This document shows positions 1-5,861 of a stretch of DNA of 12,361 bases, piece by piece. This DNA comes from an uncultured Brevinema sp. Lineage in GTDB: Bacteria; Spirochaetota; Brevinematia; Brevinematales; Brevinemataceae. The notes beneath the pieces were generated by a model. The model was not told the origin of the DNA. It did not search any database and was given only the letters and a program-made list of their open reading frames with translations. The stretch's first letter is position 1. Each line of letters begins with the position of its first letter. The DNA lies in assembly GCA_947036575.1 (NCBI GenBank), contig CAMQSH010000049.1, forward strand, positions 1-12,361, read 5' to 3'. The position numbers and the translations under genes are program-made.

Positions 1-215
1 TAAGGAATTACCATTAAGACACCATTGATTTCTAAACTACCACCCATAGGGTCTAAGATAGATTCAACGGCTACTTCTTGATAGTCTTTTCTATCATTAA
101 CAACACCCATTACAAAAAGGGTAGGGATCAGTAAAAGTAATCCTAAAACAAAAATAGTTCCTATCTTAAAGCCAATAGTATCCGTTAATTTTGTTTTGTT
201 TTGGTAATCTAGCAT
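1..215 (-). CDS. creD: CreD-like inner-membrane protein, N-terminal part (cut by window edge)
   Basis: The reading frame starts at the ATG complementary to 213-215 and runs off the left edge, giving 71 full codons. Residues 1-14 are polar (MLDYQNKTKLTDTI). One hydrophobic segment follows at about residues 15-39, containing LGLLLLIPTLFVMGVV. Next come a charged stretch NDRKDYQEVAVE and the block DPMGGSLEINGVLMVIPY. A leading membrane helix ending in LLIP, then an R-x-x-Y-Q segment and a G-x-x-(L/I)-x-IPY block, is how CreD (Cet/colicin-tolerance family) proteins begin. In proteobacteria CreD is an inner-membrane protein of the CreBC regulon, with a role in envelope stress. A GGAG ribosome site lies 8 bases before the ATG. 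The gene points away from the sugar genes and is probably unrelated to them. The family call rests on the N-terminus alone. Confidence 0.6.
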   Translation of the reverse strand, partial: MLDYQNKTKLTDTIGFKIGTIFVLGLLLLIPTLFVMGVVNDRKDYQEVAVESILDPMGGSLEINGVLMVIP

Positions 216-270
216 TTTTTACTCCAAATTTTATTTATAATTATATATGTTAGCATTAAGGCTGATTTTT

Positions 271-299
271 AGTATATCTTAGTGAGAGGCTTTTGTCAA
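271..299 (-). promoter_or_regulatory. Sigma70-type promoter of the creD-like gene
   Basis: Read on the minus strand, TTGACA (complement of 294-299) is followed after exactly 17 bases by TATACT (complement of 271-276). The -35 is a full consensus match and the -10 matches 5 of 6. Transcription would start near 264 and leave a leader of about 50 bases before the ATG at 215. Nothing between the promoter and the gene looks like a terminator. Confidence 0.75.
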
Positions 300-388
300 T
301 TTCCTATTTGGTAATATCTAAGACTGTAGTACCCTCTTTATTCTTAAAAACAGATTTTCAAGTTGTCATTATTATATACCTTGTATGC

Positions 389-488
389 TCCTATCCCACA
401 CATTGTGTGCTTCAAAACACTAAAAACACCATAGCGTAAGCATGGTGTTTTTAGTGTAAAGCCCAACTGGGCATCGGAGAGAATAGGA
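389..488. other. Structured non-coding element: strong hairpin inside a closed multibranch fold
   Basis: A perfect 16-bp stem pairs 417-432 with 442-457. Two more pairs inside it close a GTAA loop. On either side lie two small hairpins, CACAC-ATT-GTGTG (397-409) and GCCC-AACT-GGGC (461-472). The whole block is closed by TCCTAT (389-394) pairing with ATAGGA (483-488). The inner stem has A5 on one side and T5 on the other, so it could stop transcription in both directions. No gene ends here, however, and there is no T-run beyond the stem. The nested arrangement suggests a folded RNA or a decayed terminator element. I do not recognise a known RNA family. Confidence 0.45.
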
Positions 489-489
489 C

Positions 490-898
490 TTAAAACCACT
501 GCTTTCGGAAAGAGTGTTTATTTTAACATATCCAAGTATACACTTGTATGATAGCTTGGAATCGTTGAAAAGTCAAGATGTAGAATATGTTATCAATCAC
601 AGTCGGTGATAATAATAAGGATTTCGTTTTATACTATAGTTCATATATAAACGATCTAGAATAACTATGATGGTTTAATATGAAAGTTTCCTGATTCATA
701 CAATGATAAATCAATACTTTCACAGGATAAAATAGTATCTACTTAACATGTTGTAGAATACCATAAAAATACTGAATCTTTTCAAATTAGTGAACGAATC
801 TAGGTATGAATAATTAATACATGTCTAAAATTCGTTTATTTTAAAATGGCAAAGTATTGCTATTTTCACACTATTCATTCTAGACGATTTAATACTAC
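490..898. other. Gene-free tract with a chain of imperfect inverted repeats
   Basis: No convincing coding frame is visible on either strand. Several paired segments are. TAACATAT near 524-531 pairs with ATATGTTA about 55 bases later and encloses CCAAG/CTTGG and TTGA/TCAA. ATCAC-AGTCG-GTGAT follows. CGTTT and AAACG flank the stretch near 627-655. TGAAAGT and ACTTTCA (about 680-722) enclose TGATT/AATCA. Last, AAAATGGCA pairs with TGCTATTTT (about 843-866), with one G-T wobble. Such a series could be a non-coding RNA or decayed sequence. The window alone does not decide. Confidence 0.35.
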
Positions 899-927
899 TT
901 GTATTATAATTGAATTCTTATTATAAT
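899..927 (+). promoter_or_regulatory. Promoter of the first DeoR-type regulator
   Basis: TTGTAT (899-904) is followed after 17 bases by a perfect TATAAT (922-927). Predicted transcription start is near 934, giving a leader of about 20 bases. An AGAAGGA ribosome site lies a suitable distance before the ATG at 954. A second TATAAT (905-910) has no matching -35. Confidence 0.6.
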
Positions 928-953
928 ATGAAAAATATAAAGAAGGATTAATT

Positions 954-1718
954 ATGAAAAAAACAGAACGAATAAAGCAAATACAAGAACTTCTTCTTAA
1001 AGAACACTCTCTTAGTATAAATCAATTAACCATACAATTAAATATTTCAGAGCCAACAGCAAGACGAGATATAAATTATTTACTTTTGCATTATGATAAT
1101 TATCTAAGAATTCCTAATGGAATCGGATTAAAAAATAAAGGACATCAAACAGAATTTTTATTTGAAAAAAAACTTAAGCAATATATAGAACAAAAAAATA
1201 AAATAGCCATTAGATGTGAACAAATACTTCAAGATGGGGATATAGTATTACTAGATTCTGGTTCTACATGTTATTATATTGCCCAACAATTATTTAAAAA
1301 AAATCTTCAAATAATTACGACGGATTTGAGAATTACTTTAGAATTAAATAAATATCCAAATATTTCTTTACATACGATTGGAGGATCCTTGAGACAAGGA
1401 CATTATACATTATTAGGACAAATTGCCCTACAAAATTTACAACAAATTCATGTTCCAATTGCTATCATTTCTGGAGATGCTTTTGATATAGACTATGGAC
1501 TTTCTAATATTGAAATATTAGAAGTAGCATCAAAGCAACAAATCCGAAAGATTACAGATAAATTGATTTTGGCAATAGACAGTTCTAAATTTAATAAAAA
1601 ATCGTTTTATCAAGTTTTAACTACTTCTAATATTGACATGATAATTACGGATAGTGGTATATCTTCAGAATATCAGCAACTGATAACAAATCAAGGTATT
1701 CACTTAGAAATCACTTAA
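954..1718 (+). CDS. DeoR-family sugar-responsive transcriptional regulator (operon 1)
   Basis: This 254-residue protein has the usual DeoR-family length and layout. The N-terminal winged helix-turn-helix has its recognition part at about residues 21-42 (SINQLTIQLNISEPTARRDI). The C-terminal DeoRC sensor domain starts near residue 80 and contains DGDIVLLDSGSTCYYIA, the phosphosugar-binding loop of the ribose-5-phosphate isomerase-like fold. A later ISGDAFDIDYGLS block and DSSKF are also typical. Family members usually repress neighbouring sugar genes and are released by a phosphorylated sugar intermediate. Here the likely target is the aldolase-kinase-PTS operon 168 bp downstream, which has its own promoter with a repeated operator-like motif. 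The start is supported by AGAAGGA just upstream. No clear terminator separates this gene from the operon, so read-through is possible. The effector sugar cannot be named from sequence. Confidence 0.85.
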   Translation: MKKTERIKQIQELLLKEHSLSINQLTIQLNISEPTARRDINYLLLHYDNYLRIPNGIGLKNKGHQTEFLFEKKLKQYIEQKNKIAIRCEQILQDGDIVLLDSGSTCYYIAQQLFKKNLQIITTDLRITLELNKYPNISLHTIGGSLRQGHYTLLGQIALQNLQQIHVPIAIISGDAFDIDYGLSNIEILEVASKQQIRKITDKLILAIDSSKFNKKSFYQVLTTSNIDMIITDSGISSEYQQLITNQGIHLEIT

Positions 1719-1768
1719 AAAATTTTAATTACATATAATATCGTTGTTTAGGGAGAATTAATAAAGTT

Positions 1769-1784
1769 ATCAAAAAATGATTTA
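1769..1784 (+). repeat. Operator-like direct repeat, copy 1 (overlaps the operon 1 -35)
   Basis: The sequence ATCAAAAAATGATTTA is itself palindromic in its first 13 bases (ATCA-AAAAA-TGAT) and runs into the -35 hexamer TTTACA (1781-1786). The second copy at 1839-1854 matches it at 15 of 16 positions. A protein bound here would cover the -35 of the aldolase operon. The adjacent DeoR-type regulator is the obvious candidate. Confidence 0.5.
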
Positions 1785-1808
1785 CAGATATTTTTTTTGC
1801 ATTATAAT
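1781..1808 (+). promoter_or_regulatory. Promoter of the aldolase-kinase-PTS operon
   Basis: TTTACA (1781-1786, 5 of 6 consensus) is followed after 16 bases by a perfect TATAAT (1803-1808). The predicted start near 1815 gives a leader of about 70 bases containing a long hairpin. The -35 is overlapped by repeat copy 1. Confidence 0.65.
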
Positions 1809-1823
1809 ATTAACACAAATATG

Positions 1824-1866
1824 TAAAATCACATTTAAATCAAAAAATGACTTAAATGTGATTTTA
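1824..1866 (+). promoter_or_regulatory. Leader hairpin before the aldolase gene
   Basis: A perfect 15-bp inverted repeat pairs 1824-1838 with 1852-1866. Inside it TCA and TGA can pair around AAAAA, so the fold extends through one mismatch. It begins about 10 bases after the predicted transcription start and ends 10 bases before the AAGGGGA ribosome site (1876-1882). The stem is AT-rich and the right arm ends in four T's, so termination would be weak. It could act as an attenuator, an mRNA-stabilising 5' hairpin or a DNA operator. Repeat copy 2 forms its loop. Confidence 0.55.
1839..1854 (+). repeat. Operator-like direct repeat, copy 2 (in the leader hairpin)
   Basis: ATCAAAAAATGACTTA differs from the copy at 1769-1784 only by C for T at position 13. 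The copies start exactly 70 bp apart, close to seven helical turns. This would suit one regulator bound at both sites with a DNA loop over the promoter. Confidence 0.45.
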
Positions 1867-1886
1867 ATTGTAGGCAAGGGGATGTT

Positions 1887-2726
1887 ATGAAATCTGAGAA
1901 AATGAGAAAATATTTGCAAAGATCTATACAAGAAAATTTTGCATTACCGGCTTTTAATACTTTGAATATAGAATGCACACAAGTTATTATAGAAGTGGCA
2001 GAAGAGGCTAAAGCTTCTGTAATATTACAAATTACAGAAAGTAGTATTAAATATATAGGATTTGAGTATATAAATAGTGTTTTAGCAATTGCTAATAAAT
2101 TAATGAATATTTTTGTTCATTTAGATCATGATACTATAGATGAAACTATTATAAAATGTTTAAAGAGTGAAGCTTTTTCATCAGTGATCATAGATCGATC
2201 AAAGGAATCATTTGAGCAAAATATAAAAGATACTATTTTTATTAAAAAACAAGCTCAAAATAAATTAGTTGAATCAGAACTTGGAATTGTTGGTGGAAAA
2301 GAAGAAGATATTATAGTAGAAGGCTCTATTTACACAAATGTTAATGAAGCTGAAGAATTTGTAGCTAGTACTAAAATTGATTTATTTGCCCCTGTTGTAG
2401 GAACAGCTCATGGAATTTATAAAGATACACTAAAATTAAATTATGATCTTATTAATCAGTTAAGAGAAAAAATTGATATTCCTTTAGTATTATATGGATC
2501 ATTAGGCTTATTAGATGAGCTAATTAAACTTTGTATTCAGGCTGGGATGAATAAGATTAATATAGATACAGAATTAAAACAAAACTTTATTAAAGGGTTT
2601 CTACGATACATGGATAAAAATTTTAAAGCTTATGATTTGAGAAATGTTTTTGGAGAAGCAAAATCTTCTATGAAAGAAATTGTACTTCATAAAATAGAGA
2701 TTTGTGGGGCAACAGGTGAAATATAA
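1887..2726 (+). CDS. Class II ketose-bisphosphate aldolase homologue with altered zinc site
   Basis: This 279-residue protein is close to the usual length of GatY/KbaY/FbaA-type aldolases, which split fructose- or tagatose-1,6-bisphosphate into dihydroxyacetone phosphate and glyceraldehyde-3-phosphate. Visible family blocks are PAFNTLNIE (21-29), VHLDHD (77-82, with catalytic Asp80 and zinc ligand His81), VESELGIVGG (128-137), VGTAHG (171-176, zinc ligand His175) and KINIDTEL (223-230). The C-terminal helix is normal. The block expected to read LHGGSG reads LYGSLG (202-207), so the third zinc-binding His is Tyr203 and the phosphate-binding GGSG loop is changed. The frame is intact, so this is not a sequencing frameshift. 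It may have lost activity, changed metal use or changed substrate. It is first in the operon, with AAGGGGA before the ATG, and its stop overlaps the kinase start by one base (TAATG). Confidence 0.85.
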   Translation: MKSEKMRKYLQRSIQENFALPAFNTLNIECTQVIIEVAEEAKASVILQITESSIKYIGFEYINSVLAIANKLMNIFVHLDHDTIDETIIKCLKSEAFSSVIIDRSKESFEQNIKDTIFIKKQAQNKLVESELGIVGGKEEDIIVEGSIYTNVNEAEEFVASTKIDLFAPVVGTAHGIYKDTLKLNYDLINQLREKIDIPLVLYGSLGLLDELIKLCIQAGMNKINIDTELKQNFIKGFLRYMDKNFKAYDLRNVFGEAKSSMKEIVLHKIEICGATGEI

Positions 2727-3655
2727 TGAAGACTAATAATATTTACACATTGACGATGAATCCAGCTATTGATTTGTTTATTAGTATGGATCAATTACTA
2801 CCTAAAATTGTAAATCGTACCAACACAGAGAGTTATAAAGAAAATGGAAAAGCGATTAATATATCCCGAGTTTTACATCAGATGGGTATTCCATCTATTG
2901 CTATGGGTTTTATTGGAGGTTTTTCTGGTAATTTTATTAAAGATCAACTTAATAATACAGGAATTACCACAGATTTTATAGAAATTGAAGGGATAACCCG
3001 AATCAATGTTTTTTTACAAGCAGAACAAGAATATAAAATAGTTAATAGAGGTCCCTATATTACTAATGAAAATATTGATAAATTATTGTCTCAAATTGAA
3101 AAAATACCTTCAAATTCTTATTTATTTATTTCAGGTAGTTTACCACTAGGTATTAAAACAGATATTTATAATGAAATTTTTCAAAGAACTTACAAGAATA
3201 ATATTAATGTTATTCTAGATGTGAGTGATAAGGATATTCTACAATATTTTAAATATAAACCTTATTTAATAAAGCCTAACGATGATGAGTTAGCAAATTT
3301 TTTTGATATAACACATAAATTAACAAGAGAAGAGATTTTAATATATAGTAATAAAATTATAGAATTGGGTTGTCCAAGAGTTTTGGTATCTTTGGGAGAA
3401 GAAGGATCGATTTATATAGATCAAGATCAAACTTTTACTGTCAATACTCCTCAAGGTAAAGTTGTCAATACAGCATGTGCAGGAGATACATTATTAAGTA
3501 CATTTATAGGTTGTATACTCAAGGGTAAATCTCTTGAAGATGCTTTAGTATTTGCATCTGCAAGTGCTGCATCAACGGCATTTTTAGAGGATATTACTGA
3601 TTTTTTGGATATTGAATCGTTAATAAAACAAATTAAAATTAAAAGGAGAATATAA
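2726..3655 (+). CDS. PfkB-family sugar-phosphate kinase (1-phosphofructokinase / tagatose-6-phosphate kinase type)
   Basis: At 309 residues this has the length of FruK/LacC-type kinases, which phosphorylate fructose-1-phosphate or tagatose-6-phosphate with ATP to the 1,6-bisphosphate used by the aldolase. The start TLTMNPAIDLFI (8-19), INISRVLHQMG (44-54), GFIGGFSGNF (61-70), TRINVFL (91-97), SGSLP (136-140), LIKPNDDEL (181-189) and AGDT (252-255, catalytic Asp254) follow the 1-phosphofructokinase pattern. Two conserved spots differ. The first signature, normally GGKGIN, reads NGKAIN (40-45). The GAGD anion-hole motif reads CAGD (251-254). The catalytic Asp and overall fold blocks remain, so activity is plausible, perhaps with altered substrate. 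The start overlaps the aldolase stop and the stop overlaps the EIIBC start, both as TAATG, indicating translational coupling. Confidence 0.85.
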   Translation: MKTNNIYTLTMNPAIDLFISMDQLLPKIVNRTNTESYKENGKAINISRVLHQMGIPSIAMGFIGGFSGNFIKDQLNNTGITTDFIEIEGITRINVFLQAEQEYKIVNRGPYITNENIDKLLSQIEKIPSNSYLFISGSLPLGIKTDIYNEIFQRTYKNNINVILDVSDKDILQYFKYKPYLIKPNDDELANFFDITHKLTREEILIYSNKIIELGCPRVLVSLGEEGSIYIDQDQTFTVNTPQGKVVNTACAGDTLLSTFIGCILKGKSLEDALVFASASAASTAFLEDITDFLDIESLIKQIKIKRRI

Positions 3656-5031
3656 TGAAAAAATTTATATTAGCAATAACAGGGTGCCCAACTGGAGTAG
3701 CTCATACTTTTATGGCAGAAGCAGCCCTCAAAAAAGTAGCTGAAGAATTAGGTGTTGAGATTAAAGTTGAAACTCATGGACAAGCAGGGATTAAAAATAA
3801 TATTACTGATGAAGATAAAGCAAGAGCTATTGGTGTAATTATAGCTGCTGATAAAAATGTTGAGGCAGAGAGATTTAATGGGATGCACGTAATTGAAGTT
3901 GGTGTAACAAAAGCTATCAAAGATCCTAAAGAATTAATAGAATTGATTCTTTCTGGGAGTGTACCCATCAAATCAGGTGAGAAAATGTCTATAAATTCTA
4001 CTCCTAGTTATTCTATATCAATAGGACAACAAATATATAATCATCTTATGAATGGTATTTCATATATGTTACCATTTGTTGTTGGTGGTGGGGTACTGGT
4101 AGCATGTTCCTTTTTATTTGGTATTTTTTCAGCAGATCCTAATCATGAATCTTATAATGAATTTGCAGGATTGTTAATGTCTGTTGGGGGTTTAGGATTG
4201 CAATTAATGGTGCCAATAATGTCTGCATTTATTGCTCAATCAATAGTTGGTCGAGCTGGATTTGTACCAGGTTTTATTAGTGGTTTAATGGCTCATAATG
4301 GAGGAGCTGGATTTTTAGGTGGAATTATAGGCGGATTTATTTCTGGTGGAATTATGCTTGTTATCCAAAACACTCTCAAAAAATTACCAAAATCTTTAGA
4401 TGGATTAAAAGCGATTTTTTTATATCCAGTATTAGGGATGTTTTTAGTAGGTATGATAATGTATATTATTGTAGCTCCTATTGAAATCATTAATACAAAT
4501 ATGAAATTGTTTTTAGAATCTTTTCAACATTCTAATCCAATTATATTAGGATTGTTAGTTGGAGCTATGTGTGCATTTGATATGGGTGGACCTGTAAATA
4601 AAGCTGCTTATGTAACAGGCACATTACTATTAGCAGAAGGAAATACTCATTTTATGGCAGGAGTATCAGCCGCTTGTATAGCTCCTCCTCTTATTATTGC
4701 AATTGCAACTACCTTATTTAAAAATAGGTTTACAGAAGAACAGAAAAGTGCTGGAAAAGTAAATTATATTCTAGGAGCCACTCATATTACAGAAGGAGCA
4801 ATTCCTTTTGCTGCAGAGAGACCTTTGGTAGTTATTCCTATATTAATGATTGGTTCATCTATTGCTGCAATATTAACTTATTTTTTCAAAGTACAAGTTC
4901 CTGCACCTCATGGAGGATTTTTGGTATTACCTGTTGTGACTAATGGGAGCTTATGGGTATTAGCAATTTTAATAGGATCATTAATAGGAGCAATTTTATA
5001 TGGATTCTCACGTAAAAATGTCATAAAATAA
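3655..5031 (+). CDS. PTS fructose-family transporter subunit EIIBC (operon 1)
   Basis: This 458-residue membrane permease of the fructose PTS family imports a hexose and phosphorylates it. The N-terminal EIIB domain (about 1-100) begins with ITGCPTGVAHTF, in which Cys11 is the phosphorylation site. A linker leads to the EIIC domain (about 120-455). It has roughly nine or ten hydrophobic segments, with the family landmarks MNGISYMLPFVVGGG (132-146), FDMGGPVNKAAY (308-319), HITEGAIPFAAERP (377-390) and PAPHGG (416-421). There is no fused EIIA. A separate EIIA gene follows 13 bases later. AAAGGAG lies before the ATG, which overlaps the kinase stop by one base. Its substrate is probably fructose or a related ketose or polyol, given the kinase and aldolase beside it, but fructose-family homology does not fix this. 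Confidence 0.9.
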   Translation: MKKFILAITGCPTGVAHTFMAEAALKKVAEELGVEIKVETHGQAGIKNNITDEDKARAIGVIIAADKNVEAERFNGMHVIEVGVTKAIKDPKELIELILSGSVPIKSGEKMSINSTPSYSISIGQQIYNHLMNGISYMLPFVVGGGVLVACSFLFGIFSADPNHESYNEFAGLLMSVGGLGLQLMVPIMSAFIAQSIVGRAGFVPGFISGLMAHNGGAGFLGGIIGGFISGGIMLVIQNTLKKLPKSLDGLKAIFLYPVLGMFLVGMIMYIIVAPIEIINTNMKLFLESFQHSNPIILGLLVGAMCAFDMGGPVNKAAYVTGTLLLAEGNTHFMAGVSAACIAPPLIIAIATTLFKNRFTEEQKSAGKVNYILGATHITEGAIPFAAERPLVVIPILMIGSSIAAILTYFFKVQVPAPHGGFLVLPVVTNGSLWVLAILIGSLIGAILYGFSRKNVIK

Positions 5032-5044
5032 AAGGGTTATTATT

Positions 5045-5503
5045 ATGGATATAAAAGAATACATTTTAGAGGATCAGATAATTTTTTCTGATACATTGTC
5101 AAATCAAAAAGAAATGTTCCAGCTAGTAGCCAAAATAGCTACTAAAAATGGGATTACTACAAATATAAATTGTATAATAGATAAATTTCAAGAAAGAGAA
5201 AATTTAGGCACTACGGGATTACTAGATACTTTTGCAATTCCACATGCACAGGATAGTACAATAAATAAAGCAATGATAGTGATTGTTGTTTCTAAAAATG
5301 AAATCCCATGGGAAACTCTAGATGATTCAAATGTAAAAATAGTATTTGCTTTATTAATTCCTTCTATTGATAAAGGCAGTATCCATATTGAATTTTTATC
5401 TACAATTTCTACTTTATTAATGAATGATGATTTTAGAGATGTTCTTAAAAAAAGTCAAAATTCATCAGAAATTATAAATTTAATTAAACAACATACAAAT
5501 TAA
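5045..5503 (+). CDS. PTS fructose-type EIIA phosphocarrier (operon 1)
   Basis: This 152-residue cytoplasmic protein is a stand-alone PTS EIIA of type 2 (fructose/mannitol class), which passes phosphate from HPr to Cys11 of the neighbouring EIIB domain. The active site is DTFAIPHAQD (61-70), with His67 as the phosphorylated residue. The preceding RENLGTTGL and the hydrophobic KAMIVIVVSK strand are typical. AAAGGG lies 8 bases before the ATG, 13 bases after EIIBC. It is the last gene of the operon and is followed by a strong terminator at 5577-5619. HPr and enzyme I are not in the window and must be encoded elsewhere. Confidence 0.9.
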   Translation: MDIKEYILEDQIIFSDTLSNQKEMFQLVAKIATKNGITTNINCIIDKFQERENLGTTGLLDTFAIPHAQDSTINKAMIVIVVSKNEIPWETLDDSNVKIVFALLIPSIDKGSIHIEFLSTISTLLMNDDFRDVLKKSQNSSEIINLIKQHTN

Positions 5504-5559
5504 ACAAGCACACAGTATCTAGAATATTATTAGATAGAAGTATTATAAAATAGACTAGA

Positions 5560-5670
5560 TCTCGTGAGATTGGGGTAAAGCTCTTGTGTTTCTTATTCAG
5601 AACATAGGAGCTTTTTTTTAGAGAATAGCGAGATAATAAACGAAGTGAAATTATTGACACTATTGTCTTA
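5560..5670 (+). repeat. Terminator-bearing intergenic repeat, copy 1
   Basis: This block matches 12253-12359. The 24 bases before the stem interior (5560-5583) differ from copy 2 at one position. The 35 bases after the T-run (5620-5654) are identical. The match then weakens but ends again in ATTGTCTTA. The hairpin stem between the two conserved parts differs in sequence but keeps its pairing. TCTCG at 5560-5564 can pair with CGAGA at 5629-5633, closing an outer stem. Both copies sit directly after a PTS operon, in the same orientation relative to it. Confidence 0.8.
5577..5619 (+). terminator. Rho-independent terminator of operon 1
   Basis: A 15-bp stem pairs 5577-5591 with 5600-5614 and contains three G-U wobbles (5584/5607, 5586/5605, 5591/5600). 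An 8-base loop closes it and eight T's follow at 5612-5619. The wobbles pair only in the plus-strand transcript, so it is better suited to stopping the PTS operon than to transcripts from the right. Confidence 0.85.
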
Positions 5671-5782
5671 CCCCCACCCCCATGTTTTGATCAATACTGC
5701 TATGTAGTAACTAATCACATATTTATATTAATTCTAATTTCTGTAATTAAAAACAATATCTAAAAAAAATTAACAAAAGTAT

Positions 5783-5821
5783 AAAAACAAAAGCTACCAT
5801 AATATGGTAGCTTTTGTTTTT
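5783..5821 (-). terminator. Bidirectional terminator after the glycyl radical operon
   Basis: A perfect 19-bp inverted repeat spans 5783-5801 and 5803-5821 around A5802, with a core of AGCTACCATA. A5 runs on one flank and T5 on the other, so it works on both strands. It lies 40 bases beyond the activase stop at 5862 and would end that minus-strand operon. It also provides a second barrier to read-through from operon 1. Confidence 0.85.
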
Positions 5822-5861
5822 GATAAAATTCATTTTGAGTTAAAAGATATTGTGAACTATG

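Noticed and set aside
391..402. Possible DnaA box near CTATCCCACA
   Set aside because: It does not match TTATCCACA, there is no cluster of boxes, and no replication genes are nearby.
473..530. Possible tRNA remnant on the minus strand (a segment like a T-arm and 3' acceptor end)
   Set aside because: No matching 5' acceptor strand, no proper T-loop and no anticodon arm were found.
5669..5682. C-rich run as a possible G-quadruplex on the minus strand
   Set aside because: Only two G5 runs are present, and four tracts are needed for an intramolecular quadruplex.
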